Shown: positions 45,043 through 52,581 of the stretch, one piece after another | How positions within the stretch are numbered: the first letter of the stretch is position 1 | How the letters are laid out: each line of letters begins with the position of its first letter | NCBI GenBank assembly: GCA_965656445.1 | Contig: CBFHKO010000003.1 | Coordinates: forward strand, 1-64,000 | Length of the DNA stretch: 64,000 nt | Reading direction: 5' to 3' | From: JAHEJA01 sp965656445 | GTDB taxonomy: Bacteria; Pseudomonadota; Alphaproteobacteria; Rhodobacterales; Rhodobacteraceae | Made by a program: the position numbers and the translations under genes | Notes under the pieces: model-generated | Seen by the model: only the letters and a program-made list of their open reading frames with translations | Database searches by the model: none | Told to the model about the DNA's origin: nothing

Positions 45043-45816
45043 ATGGATCGTTCACTTGTCCAATATCTGATCGACGTTACGAACTCTCGTTCGATTGAGG
45101 ATCTGTGGGACAAGCATTGTCGCAAGATGCGTGAATATGGCTTTGATAAATTGCTCTACGGGTTTACGCATTTTTCGACACCGAAGGGATTTGGGAACCC
45201 AGATGATTTTATTGTGCTGACTAACCATTCAAATGATTACATTGAGAAATTTGTGAAGACTGGCCTGTTTTTAAACGCCCCCATGGTCAAATGGGCTGTT
45301 GAGAATGAAGGTTGGACAAGTTGGTCTATTGTACAGGAACGTATAGAACGTGGTGAAATCTGCGAAAAAGGACTGGATGTTTTAAAATTTAACCAAGAAT
45401 ACGGTGTAACGGCCGGCTATACGATCAGCTTTAAGGCTATGTCGCAACGGTCTCGTGGTGCAATTGCGTTGACTGCTGGTGAAAATATTAGTCAGGACAA
45501 AATTGATGAAGTGTGGGATGAACATGGTAACGATATTGTTCTCTTGAACAACGTCATTCATTTGAAAATCCTGTCCCTCCCCTACACCACCATGTCAGGT
45601 CGTCGTCTCACCAAACGCCAAAGAGAGGCGTTGGAATGGGTTGGAGATGGAAAAACGACTCAGGATATTGCGATCCTAATGGGGTTGACTCCAGCGACAG
45701 TAGAGAAACATTTGCGTTTAGCGCGTGAAACCATGGGTGTTGAGACAACAGCGCAAGCAGTTTTGAAAGCAGCCTTTCAAAATCAAATGTTCACAATTGG
45801 ACTAGATGACGCCTAA
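45043..45816 (+). CDS. LuxR-family regulator with autoinducer-binding-type domain (LuxR solo)
   Basis: 257 aa. N-terminal autoinducer-binding domain to about residue 170 and C-terminal GerE helix-turn-helix (RRLTKRQREALEWVGDGKTTQDIAILMGLTPATVEKHLRLARETMG). No luxI homologue is present in the window. In the pocket region the stretch FLNAPMVKWA aligns with the usual F-x-x-DPVVxHA, so the acyl-homoserine-lactone-contacting Asp appears to be Ala, and the earlier Trp position reads Tyr (NDYIEKF). It may bind another ligand or none. Preceded by the direct repeat and followed by a cluster of hairpins. Confidence 0.85.
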   Translation: MDRSLVQYLIDVTNSRSIEDLWDKHCRKMREYGFDKLLYGFTHFSTPKGFGNPDDFIVLTNHSNDYIEKFVKTGLFLNAPMVKWAVENEGWTSWSIVQERIERGEICEKGLDVLKFNQEYGVTAGYTISFKAMSQRSRGAIALTAGENISQDKIDEVWDEHGNDIVLLNNVIHLKILSLPYTTMSGRRLTKRQREALEWVGDGKTTQDIAILMGLTPATVEKHLRLARETMGVETTAQAVLKAAFQNQMFTIGLDDA

Positions 45817-45967
45817 CTCTCTGTTAATGATCATTTAAAATTGCAAACTTTACCAAGGCGTAAATAAGAGTACGGAAATCCAGACTTTGCCTTTTAGCTG
45901 CCAAAAAGGATACTTAAATTGTTCCGTGAGTAGTGGATTTAGCCATAGGGACTAAAGAGTTTGTTAA

Positions 45968-46048
45968 CCTAGCAATACCTAGGCTCTGATTTTCTCTCCG
46001 GGTGACCGGATGCTAGTTTGGTAATTTATAGTCGATTACCAAACTAGC
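45968..46048. other. Cluster of three hairpins between LuxR gene and tsf
   Basis: Within a 335-bp gene-free stretch (45817-46151) three dyads follow one another: CCTAG-caatac-CTAGG (45968-45983), TCCGG-gtga-CCGGA (45997-46010) and the perfect 14-bp stem GCTAGTTTGGTAAT with its complement around a 9-base loop (46012-46048). No long T-run follows on either strand. Could be a structured RNA, a Rho-linked 3' end of the LuxR mRNA or protein sites. No reading frame of note is seen. Confidence 0.45.
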
Positions 46049-46106
46049 TCTCGTTCTAACCGGTTTTGTGCTCAACCTCATCCCCAATGTCCATTGGGCA
46101 CAAAAA

Positions 46107-46138
46107 AAGCGCTACTGAATGAAAATTCAGTAGCGCTT
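46107..46138. terminator. Terminator of the rpsB-tsf operon
   Basis: AAGCGCTACTGAAT-gaaa-ATTCAGTAGCGCTT is a perfect 14-bp stem with a GAAA tetraloop, flanked by an A-run (T-run on the minus strand) and by TTTATTTTTT on the plus strand, so it can act in both directions. It lies 13 bp past the tsf stop. Confidence 0.93.
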
Positions 46139-46151
46139 TATTTTTTCGGTA

Positions 46152-47027
46152 TTAGCCTTGAGCGGCTTTTGCAACTTCTGCTGCAAAGTCTTCTTCGACT
46201 TTTTCGATGCCTTCGCCGACTTCCAAACGGATGTAACCAGCGATTTCAACGCCTGCTTCTTCTGCGGCTTTTGCAACAGTTAGATCAGGGTTGATGACGA
46301 AAGCTTGACCAAGCAATGTAACTTCGCCCATGAATTTCGCCATACGGCCAACGATCATTTTTTCGATCACTTGCTCTGGCTTGCCGGATTCACGTGCTTG
46401 CTCTGTCAAAACATTACGCTCACGCTCGACAACCGCTGGGTCCAATGCCGCCTCGTCCAAGGCTTGTGGGTTTACCGCTGCGATGTGCATTGCAACTTGG
46501 CGACCGAACTCTGGGTTTGATCCCTTGAGTGCAACCAATACGCCGATTTTGCCCATGCCGTCTGTGGCCGCATTGTGAACATAGCTCACAACTTCGTCAC
46601 CAGAGATTTTTGTCATGCGACGCAAAGACATGTTTTCGCCGATTGTCGCGATTTTGTCTGTTAGGATGTCCGCAACTTTTTTGCCGTCAACTTCTGCATC
46701 CGCCAAAGCTTCGATGCTGTCCACGTCCAAGGCCGCTGTTGCAAAGCTTGATACCATTGACTGGAAGTCTGCGTTTTTGCCAACGAAATCTGTCTCAGAG
46801 TTCACTTCAAGAGCAACACCTGTGCCACCGTTTACGGCAACTGCAACCAAACCTTCCGCTGCAACACGGTCGGCTTTCTTCGCTGCTTTTGCGAGGCCTT
46901 TGGTCCGAAGCCAGTCAATCGCCGCTTCGAAATCACCATCTGTTTCAGTCAACGCTTTTTTCGCGTCCATCATGCCTGCGCCAGTAGTTTCGCGCAGTTC
47001 TTTAACCATTGCTGCTGTGATCGCCAT
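46152..47027 (-). CDS. tsf: Elongation factor Ts
   Basis: Nucleotide-exchange factor for EF-Tu. 291 aa. UBA-like N-terminus VKELRETTGAGMMDAKKALTETDGDFEAAIDWLRTKG region, the exchange motif NSETDFVGKNADFQ, and the C-terminal LLGQAFVINPDLTVAKAAEEAGVEI. GGAGAG precedes the ATG. Downstream of rpsB by 72 bp, the universal order. Confidence 0.97.
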   Translation of the reverse strand: MAITAAMVKELRETTGAGMMDAKKALTETDGDFEAAIDWLRTKGLAKAAKKADRVAAEGLVAVAVNGGTGVALEVNSETDFVGKNADFQSMVSSFATAALDVDSIEALADAEVDGKKVADILTDKIATIGENMSLRRMTKISGDEVVSYVHNAATDGMGKIGVLVALKGSNPEFGRQVAMHIAAVNPQALDEAALDPAVVERERNVLTEQARESGKPEQVIEKMIVGRMAKFMGEVTLLGQAFVINPDLTVAKAAEEAGVEIAGYIRLEVGEGIEKVEEDFAAEVAKAAQG

Positions 47028-47099
47028 CTTGGCTCTCCTTAGTTTGAAAAAATGACGGCGCGAGTCACCTCGCGCCAGAATTTAATTCTGTGTAACTGC

Positions 47100-47882
47100 T
47101 TATGCCTCTGGTGCGGCTTCAGGAGCTGCTTCGGCAACGGCCTCTTCTACAGGAGCCTCTTCCATCTCACCCAAGTCAACGCCAGCAGCGCCAAGTTGTG
47201 CGGACATTCCGTCAAGTGCTGCACGGCTTGCAAGATCCGTGTAAAGAGCGATCGCACGTGCGGCGTCGTCGTTTCCTGGGATGATGTAGTCGATGCCTGC
47301 TGGTGAGCAGTTCGTGTCAACAACAGCAACAACAGGGATGCCCAACTTGTTTGCTTCCGCGATTGCCAAGGCTTCTTTTTTCACGTCAATCACGAACAAA
47401 AGATCAGGAACACCGCCCATTTCGCGGATACCGCCCAAAGACGCCTGAAGTTTCGTTTGCTCACGTTCCATGCCGAGGCGTTCTTTTTTAGTAAGGCCTT
47501 CGATGCCAGATACCATTTTTTCGTCGATTGTTTTCAAACGGCTGATAGACTGAGAAACAGTCTGCCAGTTTGTCAACGTGCCACCCAACCAACGGTGGTT
47601 CATGTAGTACTGTGCGCATTTCTCAGCGGCTTCTGCAACAGGAACTGCGGCTTGACGCTTGGTGCCGACGAATAGGATGCGGCCGCCTTTTGCGACTGTG
47701 TCACGGATGACGTTCAACGCCTGATCCAAAAGAGGAACAGTCTGTGTCAAATCCATGATGTGAATGCCGTTACGCGCGCCGTAGATATACTCGGCCATGC
47801 GTGGGTTCCAACGCTGTGTTTGGTGACCAAAGTGAACGCCTGCTTCAAGCAATTGGCGCATGCTGAACTCGGGTAGAGCCAT
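47100..47882 (-). CDS. rpsB: 30S ribosomal protein S2
   Basis: 260 aa. SMRQLLEAGVHFGHQTQRWNPRM at the N-terminus, NGIHIMDLTQTVPLL, ILFVGTKRQA, HRWLGGTLTNWQTV, PDLLFVIDVKKEALAIAEANKLGIPVVAVVDTN pieces, and an alanine/glutamate-rich tail (EEAPVEEAVAEAAPEA) common in alphaproteobacteria. AAGGAAAG before the ATG. The 178 bp upstream contains a possible structured leader. Confidence 0.97.
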   Translation of the reverse strand: MALPEFSMRQLLEAGVHFGHQTQRWNPRMAEYIYGARNGIHIMDLTQTVPLLDQALNVIRDTVAKGGRILFVGTKRQAAVPVAEAAEKCAQYYMNHRWLGGTLTNWQTVSQSISRLKTIDEKMVSGIEGLTKKERLGMEREQTKLQASLGGIREMGGVPDLLFVIDVKKEALAIAEANKLGIPVVAVVDTNCSPAGIDYIIPGNDDAARAIALYTDLASRAALDGMSAQLGAAGVDLGEMEEAPVEEAVAEAAPEAAPEA

Positions 47883-47911
47883 GTGTTCTTTCCTTTTCCG
47901 GTTTTCGCCTT

Positions 47912-47988
47912 GATGGGGGTCGTGAAAGCGAATGCTTCAACCGGCGGACGCAACAAGGATGTCTCCCTTATCAGCCCAAAACCCCATC
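47912..47988 (-). promoter_or_regulatory. Possible structured leader of rpsB mRNA
   Basis: GATGGGG (47912-47918) and CCCCATC (47982-47988) are complementary and would enclose about 63 bases of the rpsB leader, starting 30 bp before the ATG. Ribosomal-protein leaders often fold for feedback control by the protein; I do not recognise a described motif here. Weak evidence from one stem. Confidence 0.3.
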
Positions 47989-48060
47989 TGCGGATTTCAA
48001 TGAGGCTGCGCATACAAGAGATAGACCAAAGGTGCAAGGGGGTTTGTTCACAAAATCCCC

Positions 48061-49194
48061 CTACCCTAGGACGCGCTCAACGCTCCAATAAAGCCCGACT
48101 GCGGCAATCATGACGGAGGCGGGAATGGCGATGAACGGACGGTAAAAGGATTTCTGTCCAAACCAAAGCCCAACAAGCAAGTAAGCAGCGGCAACAACAG
48201 CCAGCTGCCCAACTTCAACGCCAACATTAAAGCCGATCAGCGCGGGAATGAACTGCCCCTGTGGCAGGCCAAATTCACCAAGGACAGAGGCAAATCCCAA
48301 CCCGTGTAATAGCCCAAAGGCAAAAATCACCATCGGGCGCCATTTGGACATCTTAGTTGTGAATATATTTTCAATTGCAACATAGGCGATAGAGGCGGCA
48401 ATCAGGGGCTCAACGATGGAGGCAGGAACAGTAACCCAGCCAAGCGCACCCGCCGCCAGAGTGACCGTGTGCGCCAAGGTAAAGGCAGATATCTGCCAGA
48501 ACAAAGGACCAAAGCGTGTGCTAAAAAAGAATAATCCCAACACGAATAGAATGTGATCCAAGCCTTTTGGAATAATATGTGTAAACCCAACAGGAATATA
48601 CTCCGCAAACGTGGCCCAACCAGTTTTTTGGATATTCGCGTCCTGCGTGATCACATCGCTTCGTTGACCATTTTGTAGGAATTGAGTGAGACCATTTTCC
48701 ACCCCTTGCTGTCGCAGGATGACACCGCCGAGATCCTTGTCCCAGCCAAAGGTAACAGCTGTGGGCTTTGGCGCATCAGTTCGCAATGAGAGATTGGTAA
48801 ACCGCGGCAAATCGATGTTACCGACAGGATCGACCTCCACACTCACGAGTTCAATGTCCAAGCTCTGACCTGCGCCATCGCGAAGGTCTATTTTATTCTG
48901 CACGTCACTCCAAGCTTGTGTGAATTGTTGTGCCATTTCGCGGGATTGCAAGCTGCGCATTGCATCATAAGCGCTTGAATTTTCATCTTCATTCGTGTCT
49001 TCTATCGCTGATAAGTCAATGCCAGCTAATATGGCCTCACCGGAGGTGCGAATGTTTATCATAACACTGTCATCAGTAAGTGTTAGATCCGCAATACTGG
49101 GCAAGACCTCATGGGCAAACGCGCCTTTGCTGAGAAGCATCACTAATGAAATCGTCGAAAGGACTGCTTGAATGAATTTTATAAGATATGTCAT
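48061..49194 (-). CDS. HupE/UreJ-type membrane protein with periplasmic N-terminal domain
   Basis: 377 aa. Signal peptide ending SKGAFA before HEVLP, a soluble periplasmic domain to about residue 195 (EAILAGIDLSAIEDTNEDENSS...), then six to seven membrane helices. HupE/UreJ_2 signature: GFTHIIPKGLDHILFVLGLFFFS with conserved His and Asp, FTLAHTVTLAAGALGW, and FGLLHGLGFASVLGEFGLP. HupE relatives import nickel or cobalt; this two-domain version has no proven substrate. Its 5' end overlaps the divergent DUF4198 gene by 23 bp. Confidence 0.82.
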   Translation of the reverse strand: MTYLIKFIQAVLSTISLVMLLSKGAFAHEVLPSIADLTLTDDSVMINIRTSGEAILAGIDLSAIEDTNEDENSSAYDAMRSLQSREMAQQFTQAWSDVQNKIDLRDGAGQSLDIELVSVEVDPVGNIDLPRFTNLSLRTDAPKPTAVTFGWDKDLGGVILRQQGVENGLTQFLQNGQRSDVITQDANIQKTGWATFAEYIPVGFTHIIPKGLDHILFVLGLFFFSTRFGPLFWQISAFTLAHTVTLAAGALGWVTVPASIVEPLIAASIAYVAIENIFTTKMSKWRPMVIFAFGLLHGLGFASVLGEFGLPQGQFIPALIGFNVGVEVGQLAVVAAAYLLVGLWFGQKSFYRPFIAIPASVMIAAVGLYWSVERVLG

Positions 49195-49999
49195 TTTGGC
49201 AAGTGTAATCCCTTTATTTTATTCGGCGTTCACGGCGCCTCTCCTTGCTCATGAGTTATGGCTTGAACCTGAAAAATATCAAGTCGAAACAGGTGAGCCC
49301 GCCAAGATTCATATTCGCAACGGCGAGAGCTTTGCTGGCATTAGCCTGTCTTACTTTACCAATCGCATTCGATCGTTTCGGTGGGCGAGCCAAACGGAAA
49401 CAGGTGATGTTATATCCCGTTCCGGCGATGTCCCTGCGGCGACCGTGGTGTTTGACGATGCGGGATTGGCAAGCCTTGTCTACGAATCTACACCAAGCAC
49501 GCTCACCTATTCGAAATGGGAAAAGTTCGTAAATTTTGTGACGCACAAGGATGCCGTATTCGCCATTGAGGAACATTTAGCGCGGGATCTTCCCAAAACG
49601 GGATTTAAAGAGGTCTATTATCGGTTTTCAAAGGTGTTACTCTCGATTGGTGACGCCTCTGGGATGGATAAACGCCAAGGTTTGTTGACTGAATTCGTGG
49701 CCCTTGAAAATCCGTATAGCCCTAATATCGGCACTCACTTGCCTGTTGCCTTGTTTCACAAAGATCAGCCACGCGTTAATGCCCAAGTCGAGGTGTTTGA
49801 ACGTGCCCTCGATGGGCGCGTGACTGTGTTTACCGTGCGGACAAATGAGGTTGGTGTGGCCAAAATTCCCCTAAACAAAGGACACGAATATTTATTAGAT
49901 GCTGTCATTGTACAAAAGCCTGTTTTAGATATTGAAAATTCAAAGGGTGCAGTTTGGGAAAGCCTCTGGGCGGCACTGACATTTGAGGTTCCAAAATGA
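49172..49999 (+). CDS. DUF4198 (nickel/cobalt uptake-associated) periplasmic protein
   Basis: 275 aa. Signal peptide MNFIRYVILASVIPLFYSAFTAPLLA then HELWLEPEKYQVETGEPAKI, the hallmark HE(F/L)WL opening of DUF4198. C-terminal beta-domain with ALFHKDQPRVNAQVEVFERALDG and TNEVGVAKIPLNKGHEYLLDAV (Ig-like). DUF4198 proteins occur beside metal transporters; histidines near the mature N-terminus could bind metal. AAGGA well placed before the ATG. Divergent from HupE with overlapping starts and coupled by ATGA to psuK downstream, an unusual link. Confidence 0.8.
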   Translation: MNFIRYVILASVIPLFYSAFTAPLLAHELWLEPEKYQVETGEPAKIHIRNGESFAGISLSYFTNRIRSFRWASQTETGDVISRSGDVPAATVVFDDAGLASLVYESTPSTLTYSKWEKFVNFVTHKDAVFAIEEHLARDLPKTGFKEVYYRFSKVLLSIGDASGMDKRQGLLTEFVALENPYSPNIGTHLPVALFHKDQPRVNAQVEVFERALDGRVTVFTVRTNEVGVAKIPLNKGHEYLLDAVIVQKPVLDIENSKGAVWESLWAALTFEVPK

Positions 50000-50901
50000 A
50001 TGACATGATCCCTCCAAACATCATCTGTATTGGCAGTGTGATGTGGGACATTATTGGACGTGCGAAAACAGCCACCGATAGAGGCGATGATGTGCCAGGG
50101 GACATATTGCGCGAACCCGGTGGTGTTGCGTTCAACATTGCCTTCAACTTCAAGGCCCATGGTCATCTTCCTGGTTTGTTGACAGCCATTGGCAAGGATG
50201 CAGAAGGCAGCGATTTGATAACATCCTGTTCTGACATGGGGTTCAATATGGACTATGCCTACCGACCCAGTGATCTCCCCTCAGATCACTATATCGGCAT
50301 CGAAGACAGCGAAGGACTTGTGATTGCGATTGCACAGTCGAAGACCATTGAAATCTGTTCCGACAAGGTGATCCGCCCTCTGCTAGATGGGCGTCTTGGT
50401 AGCTTGACCGCGCCCTTTGATGGGACAGTGGTGATTGATTCAAACCTGTCATCTAAGACACTCGCCAATATAGCGAGCAGCGCGGGCTTTACGGAATGCG
50501 ATATCAAACTTGCGGTTGCATCACCCTACAAGGCGCGAAAATTTTTGCCCTTCTTGGGGCTTCCAAATTGTACGTTCTATTGCAACCTTCAAGAAGCAGA
50601 AGCGCTGTGTCAGCAAACGTTCTCAAACACCCGTGTCGCGGTTGAGCATCTTTTGAAACGCGGCGCGCATCGGGCAGTTGTAACTCATGGTGGAAAACCT
50701 GTGTCTGAGGGGGGGCAGCTGAGTGGCATAATAAGCGCCCTGCCCGTTACTGTGAACGCAAAACGCGTGACAGGCGCAGGAGATGCGTTTATGGCATCCC
50801 ATATCAACGCCGAACTTATGGAAGCCGACAGGGAAACCGCATTGAACAGTGCTCTGTTGGCCGCACGGCAGCATATTACTTCTGAGGCAAATAAACTGTG
50901 A
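49996..50901 (+). CDS. psuK: PfkB-family kinase, probable pseudouridine kinase
   Basis: 301 aa ribokinase-like enzyme. PfkB signatures GGVAFNIAFNFKAHGHLPGLLTAIGKD region and KRVTGAGDAFMASHI (catalytic Asp). The direct coupling (ATGA overlap) to pseudouridine-5'-phosphate glycosidase identifies pseudouridine as the likely substrate, phosphorylated to pseudouridine 5'-phosphate. Coupled upstream to the DUF4198 gene in the same manner. Confidence 0.85.
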   Translation: MNDMIPPNIICIGSVMWDIIGRAKTATDRGDDVPGDILREPGGVAFNIAFNFKAHGHLPGLLTAIGKDAEGSDLITSCSDMGFNMDYAYRPSDLPSDHYIGIEDSEGLVIAIAQSKTIEICSDKVIRPLLDGRLGSLTAPFDGTVVIDSNLSSKTLANIASSAGFTECDIKLAVASPYKARKFLPFLGLPNCTFYCNLQEAEALCQQTFSNTRVAVEHLLKRGAHRAVVTHGGKPVSEGGQLSGIISALPVTVNAKRVTGAGDAFMASHINAELMEADRETALNSALLAARQHITSEANKL

Positions 50902-51809
50902 CTTTGATCTACACCGATGAAATTGAAAACGCGCTAAAACAGGGGGATCCTGTGGTCGCGTTAGAGAGCACGATTATAACCCACGGCATGCCATGGCCGC
51001 AAAACTTGGAAATGGCGCTGCGCGTCGAAGCTGTGGTGCGCGACAATGGCGCGATACCTGCAACAATCGCCGTCATTGAGGGTAATCTGAATATCGGCCT
51101 CACGGATGAGGCGCTACGCCAATTGGCGCAAACGAGCGACGCGCGGAAATTATCCCGCGCTGATTTGGCTATTTGCCTCTCACAAAAAGCAACAGGTGCG
51201 ACAACCGTGGCCGCAACGATGATTGCCGCGCATCTCGCAGGGATCAAGGTTTTTGCAACAGGTGGGATTGGCGGCGTTCATCGGGGCGCAGAACAGAGCT
51301 TTGACATTTCTGCTGATCTTCATGAGCTTGCTCAAACGCCTGTCACTGTTGTTGCCGCAGGACCCAAGGCCATCTTGGACATCCCAAAAACCATGGAAGT
51401 TCTGGAAACTTTAGGCGTTCCTGTGATTGCCTATGAACAGGACGACTTACCCGCATTTTGGTCACGCACCTCTGGTCTAAAGGCTCCTCTTCGTATGGAC
51501 ACAGCTGAGGATATTGCGCAAGCTTATGCGCAACGGGTCGCCTTAAACATTCCCGGTGGTCAATTGATCGCAAACCCCGTCCCTCAAGAAAGCGAAATTC
51601 CTCAAGGTCAGATTGAACCCGTCATTCAGCAGGCGTTAGCCCTTGCTGAGGTGGAACAGATATCTGCGAAAAAGGTAACTCCGTTTTTGCTCAGCAAAAT
51701 ATTCGAGCTAACGGGCGGCGCGTCATTAGAGACAAATATTGCCTTAGTTTTGAACAACGCCAAGCTCGCAGCACAAATAGCATGCGCAAAATCGGCAATA
51801 ATCCGTTAA
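50898..51809 (+). CDS. psuG: Pseudouridine-5'-phosphate glycosidase
   Basis: Splits the C-C glycosidic bond of pseudouridine 5'-phosphate to uracil and ribose 5-phosphate. 303 aa. PsuG features: VALESTIITHGMPWPQNLEMAL (catalytic Glu in LEST), VIEGNLNIGLTDEAL, KLSRADLAICLS, GATTVAATMIAAHLAGIKVFATGGIGGVHRGAE region with the Lys of the Schiff base in GIKVF, GPKAILDIPKTMEVLETLGVPV. GTG start within the psuK stop. Confidence 0.93.
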   Translation: MTLIYTDEIENALKQGDPVVALESTIITHGMPWPQNLEMALRVEAVVRDNGAIPATIAVIEGNLNIGLTDEALRQLAQTSDARKLSRADLAICLSQKATGATTVAATMIAAHLAGIKVFATGGIGGVHRGAEQSFDISADLHELAQTPVTVVAAGPKAILDIPKTMEVLETLGVPVIAYEQDDLPAFWSRTSGLKAPLRMDTAEDIAQAYAQRVALNIPGGQLIANPVPQESEIPQGQIEPVIQQALALAEVEQISAKKVTPFLLSKIFELTGGASLETNIALVLNNAKLAAQIACAKSAIIR

Positions 51810-51876
51810 TCCAAGAAGTAGTGATTGTTCCTTCTCATAACATTGCCTAAGTAATAGCTACGGAGATGAGGATCGC

Positions 51877-52578
51877 ATGACACATGCCTTTGGACAGGAC
51901 CCCAATAAAGTGCCGAAAACAAGCCTATTGTCTAAACTGAGAACGAGCTTTCTAACGGGTTTGGTGGTTATCGCACCCGTTGGATTAACCATTTGGTTGA
52001 TCTGGACCGTCGTCGGTTGGATTGACGGGTTTGTCTTGCCCTTCGTCCCTGAGCCCTATCAACCTGTCAATTTTTTCCAAACAGTGATGGGCCTTGATCT
52101 TGAGGTGAATATCCGCGGCATTGGTGCTGTGTTTTTCATTCTGTTCACGACCTTCATCGGATGGGTGGCTAAAGGATTGATCGGGCGCTCTTTGATTAAA
52201 TGGGGGGAAAACCTTGTCAATCGCATGCCAGTTGTCCGCTCGATCTACTCAGGTGTGAAACAGCTTGCGGAAACCGTCTTTGCGCAAAGCGATCGGTCCT
52301 TTGAAAAGGCCTGCATGATTGAATATCCGCGCAAAGGTATTTGGGCGATTGGGTTTGTCTCTACCCAAGCCAAAGGGGAAGTCGCACAACAAGTCGGATC
52401 GGATGGAGAAGAAATTTTATCTATCTTCCTTCCCACGACCCCTAACCCGACATCTGGCTTTCTTTTGTTTTTGCCAAAATCCGATGTCATTGAATTAGAT
52501 ATGAGCATTGAAGAAGCCGCAAAGCTGGTTATTTCAGCGGGTTTGGTGTACCCAAGTGATGAGAACAAAGAAGATTGA
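51877..52578 (+). CDS. DUF502 membrane protein
   Basis: 233 aa. Two membrane helices: TGLVVIAPVGLTIWLIWTVVGW (about residues 24-45) and GIGAVFFILFTTFIGWVAKGL (about 80-100), then NRMPVVRSIYSGVKQLAETVF and a cytoplasmic or periplasmic beta domain (SIFLPTTPNPTSGFLLFLPK). Family of unknown function, widespread in proteobacteria and cyanobacteria. CGGAGATGAGG before the ATG. Three bases before the SLAM-like gene, so co-transcribed. Confidence 0.88.
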   Translation: MTHAFGQDPNKVPKTSLLSKLRTSFLTGLVVIAPVGLTIWLIWTVVGWIDGFVLPFVPEPYQPVNFFQTVMGLDLEVNIRGIGAVFFILFTTFIGWVAKGLIGRSLIKWGENLVNRMPVVRSIYSGVKQLAETVFAQSDRSFEKACMIEYPRKGIWAIGFVSTQAKGEVAQQVGSDGEEILSIFLPTTPNPTSGFLLFLPKSDVIELDMSIEEAAKLVISAGLVYPSDENKED

Positions 52579-52581
52579 TTT

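Noticed and set aside
47747..48037. 96-codon minus-strand frame spanning the rpsB start and leader
   Set aside because: Out of frame with rpsB and without a ribosome site or recognisable content; covers the rpsB leader.
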